A stretch of DNA of 64,000 nucleotides from Achromobacter seleniivolatilans (GTDB taxonomy: Bacteria; Pseudomonadota; Gammaproteobacteria; Burkholderiales; Burkholderiaceae_B): the NCBI RefSeq assembly GCF_030864005.1, contig NZ_CP132976.1, forward strand, positions 1,798,001-1,862,000, written 5' to 3'. The position numbers were made by a program, and so were the translations under genes. Every line of letters starts with the position of its first letter. Positions within the stretch are counted from its first letter, which is position 1. The notes beneath the pieces were generated by a model. The model made no database searches. It was not told the origin of the DNA and was given only the letters and a program-made list of their open reading frames with translations. Below, piece by piece: positions 9,547 through 20,115 of the stretch.

Positions 9547-11084
9547 ATGACGCATCCTCTCAAAAACCTGGGCGACCTGGCTGATCCGAACCGGCCCGCC
9601 AGCCTACCCGCCATCATCGATCTGCGCGCGGCGGACGCACCCGCCCGCTACACGCACGGGCAAGTCCATCAATTGGCGGGCGGCGTGGCCGCGTGGCTGA
9701 CGGCGCGCGGCTTGCCCGCCGGTGCGCGCATTGCCATTGCCGCGCTGAACCGCGCCGAATACCTGATCACCTACTTCGGCATCATGCGCGCCGGTTTTGT
9801 TGCCGTGCCGATCAACATCAAGCAGTCACAAGAGAACATCGACTACGTGATCCGCGATGCCGATATCGTTCTGGCCTTTGTGGACGGCCCCCGGCGCGCC
9901 GCGTTCGAGGCCACCGTGCCAGTACTGGATTTCGACGATGCCAGCCCCGGCGGCTTTGCCGCGCAGATCACGCCCGCAGGCTTTGACACCGTGGCGCCCG
10001 CACACGAAGACGTGGCGCAGATGCTGTACACGTCGGGTTCCACCGGCAAGCCCAAAGGCGTGCCGCTGACGCATGCGGGCCAGCTCTGGGCCTTGACCAC
10101 CACAGCTGGCGCCGCCGCCCCGCAAAACACACAGGAACACTATCTGCTGGCGCAGCCCCTGTTCCATATGAACGGCCTGTTCATGGCCAAACGCGCGTTT
10201 GCCAGCAACAGCCTGCTGGTGATTCAGCCCGGCTTCGACGTGAACGCCTACGCCGATGCGCTGGAGCGCTACCGCATCACTGTGCTGACGGCCGTACCCA
10301 CCATGTTCGCGCGTCTGGTCAAAGACCCCGCACTGCTGCGCGACCGCGACCTGTCGGCGCTCGCCCGCGTCATGCTGGGTTCGGCGCCAATGACGGTGGC
10401 GCTGTTGGAGCGCATTCAACAAGCGCTGCCGCAGGTGCGTATCACCCACGGCTACGGTACGACGGAGGCGGGCCCAGCTGTGTTCGGCCCCCATCCCGCA
10501 GGATTGCCCACGCCGCCGCTTGCGGTCGGGCACCCGCTGGACCCGGCGCAAGTCCGGCTGGCCGATGGCCCCAGCCCCGACGAAGGCGTGCTGCTGATGA
10601 AGAACCCGGCGGTGCTGTCGGGCTATCACAACCTGCCTGAAAAGAGCGCGCAGGTGCTGCAGGACGGCTGGTACTACAGTGGTGACGTCATGCGCCGCGA
10701 CGCAGACGGCTTCTACTATTTTGTCGGCCGGGCCGACGACATGTTCGTCTGCGGCGGCGAGAACATCTACCCGGTCGAAGTTGAAAAACTATTGGAGTCC
10801 CATCCAGACGTGCGTCAGAGCTGCGTCGTGCCCCTGGCCGACGAAGAACGCGCCTATATCCCAGTCGCCTTCGTCGTTCGCCGCGACGGCAGCACGCTGG
10901 ATGCCGACGCGCTCAAGCGCCATGCTTTGGCCAATGGCCCCGCCTACCAGCATCCCCGGCGCATCCGCTTTTTGGACGAGCTGCCCTGGGCTGGCACCAA
11001 CAAAGTCGACCGCAACGCGCTGCTGCTGCAAGCCCGCGCGCTGGAAGCACAGCAAGCCTGGACCCAATCTGAAACGGAGACCGT

Positions 11085-11088
<4 letters not shown>
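9547..11088 (+). CDS. Class I adenylate-forming enzyme (acyl-CoA ligase)
   Basis: A 513-residue AMP-binding enzyme that activates a carboxylic acid as adenylate and then thioester. The P-loop is YTSGSTGKPKGVPLTH, motif A5 reads HGYGTTEAG, YYSGDVMRRDADGFYYFVGRADDMF is the hinge region, and the catalytic Lys lies in GTNKVDRNALL near the C-terminus. I chose ATG 9547; a TTG in frame at 9520 overlaps the permease stop. Its stop overlaps the SDR start by four bases. Substrate unknown; the operon suggests an acid released from an imported compound. Confidence 0.9.
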
Positions 11089-11858
<770 letters not shown>

Positions 11859-11909
11859 GACAGGCAATGGCGCTCCGGCGAGACATGATCGGCTGCGGGT
11901 GCCGCACAT

Positions 11910-12998
11910 TCAATACCGATGGCGCATGCCCACCGCATACTGCGACTGGTGCCAAGACGGATCTGACCACGCGCCGCGCATGTAGCCATAGATGGCATAC
12001 AGATTCGTGCGCTTGGACAGGTCGTATCCATAACCGGCTGAATAGATCTGCTGCGTGTGCGTCGCGCCATCGCGTGCCAACACCCCGCCTCCTGGCAGGC
12101 TGCCTTGCCAGGACGCCATCACGGTGTTGGCGCCCGAGCGCCACGCAGCGCCCGCCATCACGCCATGCACGGTGCTGCCCGGAAAGTAGACGCGCTGTCC
12201 CGGCGAAGGCACGGCAGGTATCGTCGACCCGTTGCGCATCACCGACCAGCCCGCATACAAGGTGAAAGCGTCCACGGTGACGCGGCCCGCCAGCGTGTAC
12301 GCGTCGGGTTGCCGGACGGCGCCCGCCCGCGCCATCGCAGCGGACTGCGCCGTGCCGTTAGCCCAGCGCGCACCTTCATACGTAGCCGTCACCGCGTAAG
12401 CCGTCTGTTCATAGATCAGCGCGGCGCTGTACAGCTTGTTGGTCGAGCCCGTCTGGAATCCGCCGCCGCCGTCATAATCCAGGCTGACGTCGGCCCCCGC
12501 ACGCAGCCCGTTTACCGACGGCGACCAGTACGCGACCGTGTTGTCGGCGCGATTCGCGTTGTAGGGCAACAGCGCCGTCTGCGCGCCGGTGATCAGGTAG
12601 GAAGCCAGAAAGGCGTCGTAGTCCGCCAATGTCGCGGACGACACCGAGGTCTGGCGGCCAAACCGGATATCGCCGAAGCCGCCCGACACCCCCAGCCACG
12701 CCGCCCGTCCGAATAAGCGGCCGCCCTGCGCAGACTTGCCGTTATTGGCAAGAACGCCGCTTTCCAGCTGGAAATTGGCTCGCATACCGCCACCCAGGTC
12801 TTCGCTGCCGCGCAGCCCCCAGCGCGACCCCGACTGCACGCCCGACTGCATGTTCAACGACGTGCCGCGCTCTTCGGTCGAAAACCCCACCAGGCTCAGA
12901 TCCACCACGCCGTACAGCGTGACCGGGCTTTGTTGGGCGTCGGCTGTCCAAGGCGCCATCAAGGCGGCCAGACCCGCCGACAGGTTCCGCAACCGCAT
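11910..12998 (-). CDS. Gram-negative porin (Burkholderiales general porin type)
   Basis: A 362-residue outer-membrane beta-barrel porin. The start at 12998 gives a signal peptide ending ADAQ and the mature start QSPVTLYGVVDLSLVGF, the family hallmark. SRWGLRGSEDLGGGMRANFQLESG and FGRAAWLGVSGGFGDIRFGRQ are conserved strands and turns of Bordetella/Burkholderia porins. The protein ends RHRY; the usual last residue is Phe, but Tyr is an accepted aromatic end for barrel assembly. The longer in-frame opening upstream runs through the neighbouring gene and is rejected. Only 8 bases separate it from the DUF1624 gene, suggesting a joint transcript. Confidence 0.9.
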   Translation of the reverse strand: MRLRNLSAGLAALMAPWTADAQQSPVTLYGVVDLSLVGFSTEERGTSLNMQSGVQSGSRWGLRGSEDLGGGMRANFQLESGVLANNGKSAQGGRLFGRAAWLGVSGGFGDIRFGRQTSVSSATLADYDAFLASYLITGAQTALLPYNANRADNTVAYWSPSVNGLRAGADVSLDYDGGGGFQTGSTNKLYSAALIYEQTAYAVTATYEGARWANGTAQSAAMARAGAVRQPDAYTLAGRVTVDAFTLYAGWSVMRNGSTIPAVPSPGQRVYFPGSTVHGVMAGAAWRSGANTVMASWQGSLPGGGVLARDGATHTQQIYSAGYGYDLSKRTNLYAIYGYMRGAWSDPSWHQSQYAVGMRHRY

Positions 12999-13006
12999 GG
13001 CAAACC

Positions 13007-14155
13007 TCACAGATACTTGAGCCAAGCGATATCGCGGCGTTCGGCTTTCAGGCGTCCGAACCAGCGCACCGGCCAATACAGCGCCACGGCCAGCAGCGCC
13101 GATATCAACCAGACGCTGGACATTGCGTCGACGCCAAAATACTTGCCTTGGTTCAAGCCCCACACGCCTTCGCCCGCCAGATACAGCAGCTTCAAGACGT
13201 ACAGGTGCAGCAGATAGAAGAACATCGGGGCGGCGCCGAATACGCACAACACACGCACCCAAGCGGCGGACTGTGCGCGTTCAATCAGGACCAGCAGACA
13301 CAAGCCCACACCCAGCGTCAGCAACAGGAACATCAGCGACGGCGGGTACTTGGTGATGTTCAGGAAGCTCATCGCGGTATGCAGCGCGTCGTCCTGCAAG
13401 CCCCAAGGCTGCGCCTGGCCATATCCGTTGATTGCACGCAGCGCCACAAATCCCGCCAAGGCGGTAAGTCCTGACAGCCACAACCGGCGCTGACGCACCG
13501 CCGCTGCCGCCTTGAACCAAGGCCCCGCCGCATAACCCAACGCGATCACGCCAATCCACGGCAGCAAGGGGTAAGACGTGCGCAAGCGCATGGTGTCGCT
13601 CAATACAATCCAGCCCCTGTCGTGCAACACCGCCCAAGGCACATGCATGGCCTCGCCCACCGCGAAATGCAGGCCATCCAGCGCATTGTGGCCAGCCACC
13701 AGCACCACGCCCACCGCCACCAGCGCCGCACGCGGCAGCCACAGCAACGCGGCCAGCGACAGCATGGACAGGCCGATCACCCAGATCACTTGCAGGTACA
13801 CGACGGACGGCGGGAACTGGAACGTCCACGCAAAATTCACCACCACCACTTCAAGCAGCACCAGAAACAGGCCGCGTTTGGCCAGAAATCCGGCCGCTGC
13901 GCCGCGGCTGCCAGCCTTTGCGCCATACAGCCAGGCCGACACCCCGGTCAGCAGTACAAACACCGGCGCGCACAAATGCGCTAGCAGACGAGAAAAGAAC
14001 AGCGCCGGGTCGGTGGCCGACACATCCATCGGGTCGCCCACTTGATGATGCAAAAAAAAGGTCTCGCGCACGTGGTCCAGCAACATGATGACGATGACCA
14101 GACCGCGCAAGGCGTCGATGGAACGCAGGCGTGTTGAGGGCGAGGATGCGAGCAT
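13007..14155 (-). CDS. DUF1624 family membrane protein (acyltransferase-like)
   Basis: A 382-residue polytopic membrane protein. The N-terminus RLRSIDALRGLVIVIMLLDHVRE is the signature of DUF1624/heparan-alpha-glucosaminide acetyltransferase-like proteins, with His and Asp in the first membrane segment. About ten hydrophobic segments follow. The family is thought to transfer acyl groups across the inner membrane, but no substrate is known for bacterial members of this type. It is transcribed away from the TonB receptor, sharing the 14156-14387 intergenic region, and lies just upstream of the porin. Confidence 0.85.
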   Translation of the reverse strand: MLASSPSTRLRSIDALRGLVIVIMLLDHVRETFFLHHQVGDPMDVSATDPALFFSRLLAHLCAPVFVLLTGVSAWLYGAKAGSRGAAAGFLAKRGLFLVLLEVVVVNFAWTFQFPPSVVYLQVIWVIGLSMLSLAALLWLPRAALVAVGVVLVAGHNALDGLHFAVGEAMHVPWAVLHDRGWIVLSDTMRLRTSYPLLPWIGVIALGYAAGPWFKAAAAVRQRRLWLSGLTALAGFVALRAINGYGQAQPWGLQDDALHTAMSFLNITKYPPSLMFLLLTLGVGLCLLVLIERAQSAAWVRVLCVFGAAPMFFYLLHLYVLKLLYLAGEGVWGLNQGKYFGVDAMSSVWLISALLAVALYWPVRWFGRLKAERRDIAWLKYL

Positions 14156-14314
14156 GATGAATGAGGTAAAGACGGCGCGGCCGACGCCCTTTCGGGCGCA
14201 CGCGAAACGTCAACAGCTGAAAAGAGCCGGCAGTGTAATGTAATAACATTCTTATATCTAGCTGAATTTTTGTTGTGTCTTTGGGCGTGGCTTGGCTCGC
14301 ATCCGCCCGCCCGC

Positions 14315-14337
14315 CGTCTTAACAAGATCTTGAGACG
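14315..14337 (+). promoter_or_regulatory. Response-regulator box (PmrA/QseB type direct repeat) before the TonB receptor
   Basis: The element holds CTTAACAA and then CTTGAGA, with the two half-sites 11 bases apart (CTTAA-N6-CTTGA), flanked by CGT and ACG. This matches the known CTTAA-N6-CTTAA pattern of PmrA/QseB response regulators. Nearly the same 23-base element occurs at 18867-18889. Binding is inferred, not shown. Confidence 0.6.
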
Positions 14338-14347
14338 CGCCTCCTTA

Positions 14348-14369
14348 GAATCCGAAACGATTCTCATTG
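14348..14369 (+). promoter_or_regulatory. Fur-like box before the TonB receptor
   Basis: Read on the minus strand the site gives AATGAGAATCGTTTC, close to the Fur consensus core. It lies about 20 bases before the receptor start and just downstream of the response-regulator box, a position suited to iron repression. Confidence 0.55.
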
Positions 14370-14387
14370 AGGCACTTAAGATCCCAC

Positions 14388-16715
14388 ATGGCGCACTACA
14401 AAAATCACGTCCAGGGCGGCTTTGCCCTGAAGACTCTAAGCATGGCGCTAGGCGCCGTCGCGACCACCCAAGCGCATGCGCAGACCCAGCCCGCCAGCAA
14501 CACCCCCGTGTTGGCGCCAGTCACCGTGCAGGCCGACGCCCCGCCCTACAAGGCGGATCGCGTGCAATCCCGAAAATTCACCGAACCGCTGCTGGACACC
14601 CCGCAAAGCATTACGGTTGTGCCAGCGGCAGTGCTGGAAGAGCAGCAAGCCAAAAGCTTGCAAGACGTGCTGCGTAACGTGCCCGGAATCACCTTCAGTT
14701 CGGGTGAAGGCAATCTGGGCTGGGGCGACATGTTCACTATCCGCGGTTTCTCCGCCGAACAAAGCATTACCGTCGACGGCATCCGCGACGCTGGCCTGTC
14801 CAGCCGGACCGACATCTTCAATCTGGAAGAAGCTGAAGTCTTCAAAGGCACGGGTTCCATCGAGTCCGGTGTGTCCGCCGTGGGCGGCAGCGTCAATCTG
14901 GCCAGCAAAGAAGCGCGCCTGGGTTCCTTCTACAAGCTGTCTGGCGGGCTGGGCACGGACCATTACCGCCGCATCACTGCCGACTTGAACCAGGAACTGG
15001 GCGATAGCTCTGCGCTGCGCATCAACCTGATGCGCCACCATAACGGCGTGGCTGATCGCGATGTGACGGAGTTTGACCGCTACGGGATGGCAGCGTCGCT
15101 GGCCATGGGTCTGGGCACGCCCACGCGTGTGACCCTGAACTATCTGCATCAGGAAGACGACAACATCCCCGACGGCGGCGTGCCGATACAGCGCGGCACG
15201 GGCGGCAAGCGCATGCCCAACGTGGCGCGCAACGCCTGGTATGGCGACCCGGATCTGTATACCGAACAAACCCGCACCGACCAGGCCACGCTTAAAGTCG
15301 AACACGACTTCACCCAACAAGCGCGGCTGTCCAATATCAGCCGCTGGCAGCAGACCGATCGCATCGGCGTGCTGGCTCCCGCGCGCTTCAACTCCACGTC
15401 GCGCACCTCCTACGGCTATGTCGGCGCCGGGCCACTGGTCAACAGCGCCGATGGCATACCGTCCTATAGCGGGTATCAATCGCTGACTGATCCATCGCCC
15501 TACGCGCAACTGCGCGGCAACGACTTTGGCACGTCCAAGCGCTACACCATCCTGGCCAACCAGACCAACCTGAACCTGGACTTCCACACGGGCGGCATCA
15601 AGCACGCCGTTGTGACGGGGCTGGAGTTCTACAAGGAAACCTACGGCGACCACGCGCGTACCATCCGCGCACCATCCACCAATCCCACGATAGACCTGCG
15701 CAACACGGGTGGCGTGGATATGGGCGGCGTTGACACCTTGAAAGGCAACTCCGGCAACAAGGCCGAGATCTTCAACACCGGCCTGTATGTCGGCGACACC
15801 CTGACCTTCAACCCGCAATGGATGCTGCAAGGCGCATTGCGCTACGACCGTTACCGCGTGACGCAGGTCACTGGCGCGGCGACTCAACGCGTGACAGACG
15901 GCGCCTGGAGCGGCCGCGTCGGCCTGACCTACAAACCGGTGGAATACGGCAGCGTCTATGCGGCCTACAGCCAGGCCGCGCAACCATCGGCGCTGGGCGC
16001 GTCCACCAACAACAATATCTACGGCGCCACCAGCACCGACACGTACAAACCCGCCGTCTCCAAAACCTGGGAACTGGGTACGAAGTGGGACGTGGCTGGC
16101 GGCGACCTGTCCTTGACCGGCGCCCTCTTCCGTACCGAGCTCACTGACTCTTGGGAATATGGCGACGACGCCACCGATGTGGTGCGCGCCCTGCCCGCCA
16201 AACGCGTCGACGGCATCGAACTGGGTTTGTCAGGCAACATCACGCCGCGCTGGTCCGCCTTTGCGGGCGTAAGCGCCATGAAAAGCCGCATCACCAAAGG
16301 CGCCAATGAGGGTGAAGAAGCCAAGAACGTCCCCGACCTGACCTTCAACCTGTGGACCACTTATGCCGCCACAGACGAACTGTCGTTGAGCTACGGCGCG
16401 CAATACGTGGGAAAACGCCGCTACACCGACAACAAGTATGTGGGCGGCAAGAACAACAACAGCGCCACCGTGTCAGGCCCGTCCGGCACGCATCCGATCT
16501 GGGTGCGCGATGACGAAAAAGCGCCGTCCTACTGGCTGCACTCCGTCGCCGCGCGCTACAAGTTCAACAAGAACGTGACGCTGGGCATGAACGTGGACAA
16601 CCTGTTCAACAAGTTCTATTACAGCCGCGTGGGCGCATCGCTGGACGGCTTTCAGCTCTACGGCGTGCCGGGTGCGGGGCGCACGGTTACGTTCACGGCG
16701 GATTTGGCGTTTTGA
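14388..16715 (+). CDS. TonB-dependent siderophore receptor (Fiu/PiuA-like)
   Basis: A 775-residue outer-membrane receptor. After a signal peptide ending AHAQ, a TonB-box-like stretch APVTVQA is followed by the plug domain (RKFTEPLLDTPQSITVVP, then FTIRGFSAEQSITVDGIRDAG and SRTDIFNLEEAEVFKG), a pattern seen in catecholate receptors of the Fiu/PiuA group. The barrel ends VTFTADLAF with a terminal Phe. I chose ATG 14388; the TTG at 14367 lies inside the Fur-like box. The gene faces the two-component system and importer operon downstream. The ligand is inferred to be a ferric siderophore or catechol complex. Confidence 0.9.
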   Translation: MAHYKNHVQGGFALKTLSMALGAVATTQAHAQTQPASNTPVLAPVTVQADAPPYKADRVQSRKFTEPLLDTPQSITVVPAAVLEEQQAKSLQDVLRNVPGITFSSGEGNLGWGDMFTIRGFSAEQSITVDGIRDAGLSSRTDIFNLEEAEVFKGTGSIESGVSAVGGSVNLASKEARLGSFYKLSGGLGTDHYRRITADLNQELGDSSALRINLMRHHNGVADRDVTEFDRYGMAASLAMGLGTPTRVTLNYLHQEDDNIPDGGVPIQRGTGGKRMPNVARNAWYGDPDLYTEQTRTDQATLKVEHDFTQQARLSNISRWQQTDRIGVLAPARFNSTSRTSYGYVGAGPLVNSADGIPSYSGYQSLTDPSPYAQLRGNDFGTSKRYTILANQTNLNLDFHTGGIKHAVVTGLEFYKETYGDHARTIRAPSTNPTIDLRNTGGVDMGGVDTLKGNSGNKAEIFNTGLYVGDTLTFNPQWMLQGALRYDRYRVTQVTGAATQRVTDGAWSGRVGLTYKPVEYGSVYAAYSQAAQPSALGASTNNNIYGATSTDTYKPAVSKTWELGTKWDVAGGDLSLTGALFRTELTDSWEYGDDATDVVRALPAKRVDGIELGLSGNITPRWSAFAGVSAMKSRITKGANEGEEAKNVPDLTFNLWTTYAATDELSLSYGAQYVGKRRYTDNKYVGGKNNNSATVSGPSGTHPIWVRDDEKAPSYWLHSVAARYKFNKNVTLGMNVDNLFNKFYYSRVGASLDGFQLYGVPGAGRTVTFTADLAF

Positions 16716-16811
16716 TGGGGTTGGGCCGGTACAGCAGACTCCAACTGTTTCCGGCCCGGCGCGCCAGAACGCTCGGCACACGTTATTGCCAGACGAGTTT
16801 CGGTCTCAAGA

Positions 16812-18101
16812 TCAACCGGCCTCACCCCCCAACTCCACCCGAAACACACTGCCCTGCCCCGGCTGCGATTGCAGGGACACGCGCCAGCCCTGGTGTTCGC
16901 ATATGCGCTGCACGAGCGACAGGCCCAATCCCAAGTTGCCAGCATCTGGCTGTTCGCCCCGCACAAAGGGATTGAAGATGGCATCGTGCCGTTCGGCCGC
17001 GATGCCGGGGCCGTTGTCTGCCACCTGCATGAAATCCGGACCGGCGGTGATGACCACTTCAGCGTGCGGCCCCGCATACTGCAAAGCGTTGCGGATCAGG
17101 TTGGACAGCACGGCGCGCAGCAAGGGGGCAGGAAACAGCAGCGCTTGCGCGTTTGGCTCGGTTTCTTGCAGGCTCAGAAGCATGTCCCGCCGCTGCGCGA
17201 CGGCGGACCATGCGGCCAATTGCCCCTGCGCCGTCGCCCGCGCGCTTTCACGGGCGAACAGGTCGGCAGCGTCGCTACCGCGCGCCAACATCAGGTAGGT
17301 ATCCAGCCGCTCACTCATGTCAGAGGCTGCGGCTTCTATGCGCGCCAGCCGAGCCAGCCCATCCGCGTCCAAAGTCTGCTCTTCGCGCAGCAGTTCGCAA
17401 GAGCTGGAGATCACCATCAGCGGCGTGCGCAGTTCGTGCCCCACGTCTGCGGTGAACAGCTGCTCGCGCCGCAGCGCTTGTTCCAGCTGGTTGTAGGTGG
17501 CGTCGAACGCGGCGGCCAATTGGCCGATTTCGTCAGGCGGATAGTCTTCGGCCAACCGGGTCTGCGGCGGTTGCGCGCCGCGCGTGTTGACCTGCGCCGC
17601 CAGCCGCGACAACGGACGCAGCAGACGCCGCGTTGCCACGATGCCCAGTATGAAGGCCAGCGCCAGGCTGCCCGCCAATCCGCTGACAGCGGCCCAGTGC
17701 GATGCCACCTGGTTCTGCTCGTATTCGGTGTAGTCGCGCAGCAGCATGTAGCGCTGGCCATCCAGGTCGTCGACCATCACGTGCCACACGCGGCCGCCGC
17801 GCTCCATCTTGTGGAAACCGGGCGCCAGCCCCTGCAACCACTTGGGAAACGCGTCGCTGCCCGGATCACCATGAAAGAAACGATGCGGCCGGCCAGGGTC
17901 GATGCCCGCCAGAAAATCGCCGCGCACGCGCTCAACCGCCATGCCCATATCAATGCGCTGCAAGTGCGCTTCCAGCTTGCTGACGCTCCAGACCGACAGC
18001 CACGACAACAAGCCGGCCACCAGCAGCGCCAGCACCACATAGGTCAACACCAGATGCCTTGCCAAGCCGCGCCGGGCCGTACGCCGCGTGCGCTCAGGCA
18101 T
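16812..18101 (-). CDS. Sensor histidine kinase (PmrB/QseC-like)
   Basis: A 429-residue membrane sensor. Two membrane segments (about residues 15-38 and 140-165) enclose a periplasmic domain of roughly 100 residues. A HAMP region, the H-box FTADVGHELRTPLMV, the N-box NLIRNALQYA, and the G-boxes VADNGPGI and GLGLSLV follow. The periplasmic domain holds DYTEYEQ just before the second membrane segment, an acidic cluster that could bind metal (inference). I start at ATG 18101, giving an 8-base overlap with the response regulator. It is convergent with the TonB receptor gene. Confidence 0.9.
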   Translation of the reverse strand: MPERTRRTARRGLARHLVLTYVVLALLVAGLLSWLSVWSVSKLEAHLQRIDMGMAVERVRGDFLAGIDPGRPHRFFHGDPGSDAFPKWLQGLAPGFHKMERGGRVWHVMVDDLDGQRYMLLRDYTEYEQNQVASHWAAVSGLAGSLALAFILGIVATRRLLRPLSRLAAQVNTRGAQPPQTRLAEDYPPDEIGQLAAAFDATYNQLEQALRREQLFTADVGHELRTPLMVISSSCELLREEQTLDADGLARLARIEAAASDMSERLDTYLMLARGSDAADLFARESARATAQGQLAAWSAVAQRRDMLLSLQETEPNAQALLFPAPLLRAVLSNLIRNALQYAGPHAEVVITAGPDFMQVADNGPGIAAERHDAIFNPFVRGEQPDAGNLGLGLSLVQRICEHQGWRVSLQSQPGQGSVFRVELGGEAG

Positions 18102-18777
18102 CGTCCGCGATCCGCAATTGGTAGCCGATGCCATGCACGGTATGCAGCAGCGGCGTGTCATAGGGCTTGTCGATCACATGCCGGATTTGATGAATATGCG
18201 TGCGCAGGCTGTCGCTGTCGGGCGGGGAATCGCGCCACAATGCTTCTTCCAGCCGGGCGCGATGCACCACCGCAGGGCTGGCGCGCATCAACAACGTCAG
18301 CAGTTGCAGCGGCGATGGCGGCAGACGCAGCGCCTGGCCTGCTCGCGATAGTTCCAGCGTGCTGGTGTCCAGGCTCAGGTCGGCCACACGCAAGATGCGC
18401 GCCGCCCCCGCTCCGCTTGCGCGGTGCAGCAGCGCTTTGACTCTTGCAGCCAGTTCGGCCAGCGCAAAAGGTTTGACCAGATAATCGTCCGCGCCTGCGT
18501 CAAACCCGGTCAGCCGGTTGTCCAGCGTGTCGCGTGCCGTCACCATGATCACGGGCGTGTTGCAGGCAGCCTCGGTTCGCAGGCGGCGGCACAGCTCGTA
18601 GCCGTCCAGGCGCGGCAGCATCAGGTCCAGCACGATCAGATCAAAATCACCTGTCGCCGCCATGGCATACCCACGCAGGCCGTCTTCCGCGCAGTCCACG
18701 ATATAGCCGCGCCGCGTCAGGTGATGCGTGATGTTGGCCAGGATATCGGGGTCGTCTTCGATGACTAGAACGCGCAT
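18094..18777 (-). CDS. OmpR-family response regulator (PmrA/QseB-like)
   Basis: A 227-residue two-domain regulator. The receiver starts MRVLVIEDDPDIL, the phospho-acceptor Asp lies in LIVLDLMLPRLDGY, and the conserved Lys in DDYLVKPFALAEL. The winged-helix DNA-binding domain ends with SDSLRTHIHQIRHVIDKP. I start at 18777 because the protein must begin MRVLVIED; the longer frame adds 27 unrelated residues. It is the first gene of the two-gene unit with the kinase. The intergenic region with the divergent importer operon carries the direct-repeat box at 18867-18889, so autoregulation is likely. Confidence 0.93.
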   Translation of the reverse strand: MRVLVIEDDPDILANITHHLTRRGYIVDCAEDGLRGYAMAATGDFDLIVLDLMLPRLDGYELCRRLRTEAACNTPVIMVTARDTLDNRLTGFDAGADDYLVKPFALAELAARVKALLHRASGAGAARILRVADLSLDTSTLELSRAGQALRLPPSPLQLLTLLMRASPAVVHRARLEEALWRDSPPDSDSLRTHIHQIRHVIDKPYDTPLLHTVHGIGYQLRIADDA

Positions 18778-18866
18778 GAGCAGGATCGGGAAATGGAAAT
18801 CAGTCTCATATTGTAAGTGGCGGCTGGGTCCCGCTTCGGTTTGCAGCGCGGCCGCCACATTCAGAC

Positions 18867-18889
18867 CGTCTTAACAATTTCTTGAGACG
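18867..18889 (+). promoter_or_regulatory. Response-regulator box between the two-component genes and the importer operon
   Basis: The element holds CTTAACAA and then CTTGAGA with half-sites 11 bases apart, nearly identical to 14315-14337. It lies 81 bases before the binding-protein start and about 90 bases before the response-regulator start, so it could act in both directions. Confidence 0.6.
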
Positions 18890-18910
18890 GCTTGGCCGAC
18901 ACTGCTTGCC

Positions 18911-18930
18911 GATAAGAATGGTTCGCGTTA
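18911..18930 (+). promoter_or_regulatory. Fur-like box before the siderophore importer operon
   Basis: GATAAGAATGGTTCGCGTTA resembles a Fur site (GATAATGAT-like half followed by a weaker second half). It stands in the same order and at similar spacing to the response-regulator box as in front of the TonB receptor. Confidence 0.45.
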
Positions 18931-18970
18931 CCCGCAAGCCCGCGGAGGACGGCGCAACCCAGGATTTCCG

Positions 18971-20110
18971 ATGCGTACGCAGACTCTCCGCCCACTCACT
19001 TTCTTGCGCGCAGCCGTTGCCGCCGCCGCGCTGTGTTGCGCCCTGCCAGGCGCCCAAGCGCGTCAGGTCACCGATCTGGCTGGCCGGGTGGTGACGGTGC
19101 CCGACCACCCGCAGCGCGTGTTGCTGGGTGAAGGCCGTTTTGTCTTTGCGATGGCACTGCTGGACCGCGACGATCCCGTGGGCCGCGTCGTTGGCTGGCA
19201 AGGCGAGTTGAAGCAGCAAGACCCCTATTCCTGGAACCAGCTTGTCAAACGCTACCCGAAGGCCGCCGATGTGCCCCTGATCGGCAAGACGTCCGAGGCC
19301 AGCGTGAGCCCTGAAAAGATTGTGTCCCTGAAGCCGGACGTAGCCGTGTTCAGCTTGAGCGGCCATGGCCCTGGGCGCAACAACCCCATGATCACCGCGC
19401 TGCAAGAAGCGGGCATACCCATTGTCTTTATCGACTTCCGTCAGCACCCGGTGCAAAACACCGTGCCCAGCATGCGCATCCTGGGTCAAACGCTGGACCG
19501 CGAGCCACAAGCCGAATCCTATATCTCGTTCTATCAAGAGCATCTGGCCCGAGTACGCCAGATAGTGGACCCGGTGCCGCAGGCGCAGCGCCCTCGAGTC
19601 TTCGTGGAAATGCTGGCGGGCGTGTGGCCGGCCTGCTGCCACTCAACAGGCAACGGCAGTTTTGGAGACCTGCTGGAAGCGGCTGGCGGCGTCAACGTGG
19701 CCGCGCCCGTGTTGCCGGGCGCCATTGGCGACGTCAGCCTGGAGTTCTTGCTGGACGCCAAGCCCGACGTCTACATCGCCACAGGCAGCCGGTCCGAACC
19801 CGGCCGCCCTGGCTTGCTGGCCGGCCCTGGCGCCACCGCTTCTGTTTCGGCAAACAGCCTGAGCACGCTGCTTGCGCGTGACGGCATCCGTGACCTGGAT
19901 GCCGTCAAACAGCACCGCGCCTTTGGCATCTGGCACGCTTTCTACAACTCGCCCTATAACGTGGCCGCCATTGAAGCCATGGCCAAGTGGCTCTATCCCG
20001 AACGCGCCGCCGCGCTTGATCCAGAAGGCACGCTGGACGCCTTGTACAGCCAATTCCTGGACACGGATAAGGCTGGCACGTACTGGACCGCGCCGGCTGC
20101 TGCCAACTGA
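18971..20110 (+). CDS. Periplasmic siderophore-type ABC binding protein (FecB/BtuF class)
   Basis: A 379-residue class III binding protein. A signal peptide ends GAQA, then RQVTDLAGRVVTVPDHPQRV opens the family fold. SPEKIVSLKPDVAVFS and FVEMLAG also match periplasmic-binding-protein-2 domains of iron-siderophore, heme and cobalamin importers. It is first in an operon of binding protein, permease, azurin and ATPase, divergent from the two-component genes. The ligand cannot be read from sequence; the nearby catecholate-type receptor suggests a ferric siderophore. Confidence 0.9.
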   Translation: MRTQTLRPLTFLRAAVAAAALCCALPGAQARQVTDLAGRVVTVPDHPQRVLLGEGRFVFAMALLDRDDPVGRVVGWQGELKQQDPYSWNQLVKRYPKAADVPLIGKTSEASVSPEKIVSLKPDVAVFSLSGHGPGRNNPMITALQEAGIPIVFIDFRQHPVQNTVPSMRILGQTLDREPQAESYISFYQEHLARVRQIVDPVPQAQRPRVFVEMLAGVWPACCHSTGNGSFGDLLEAAGGVNVAAPVLPGAIGDVSLEFLLDAKPDVYIATGSRSEPGRPGLLAGPGATASVSANSLSTLLARDGIRDLDAVKQHRAFGIWHAFYNSPYNVAAIEAMAKWLYPERAAALDPEGTLDALYSQFLDTDKAGTYWTAPAAAN

Positions 20111-20115
20111 TCGCC

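Noticed and set aside
16869..18440. 523-codon plus-strand frame opposite the kinase and regulator
   Set aside because: Shadow of two well-supported minus-strand genes; no family content.
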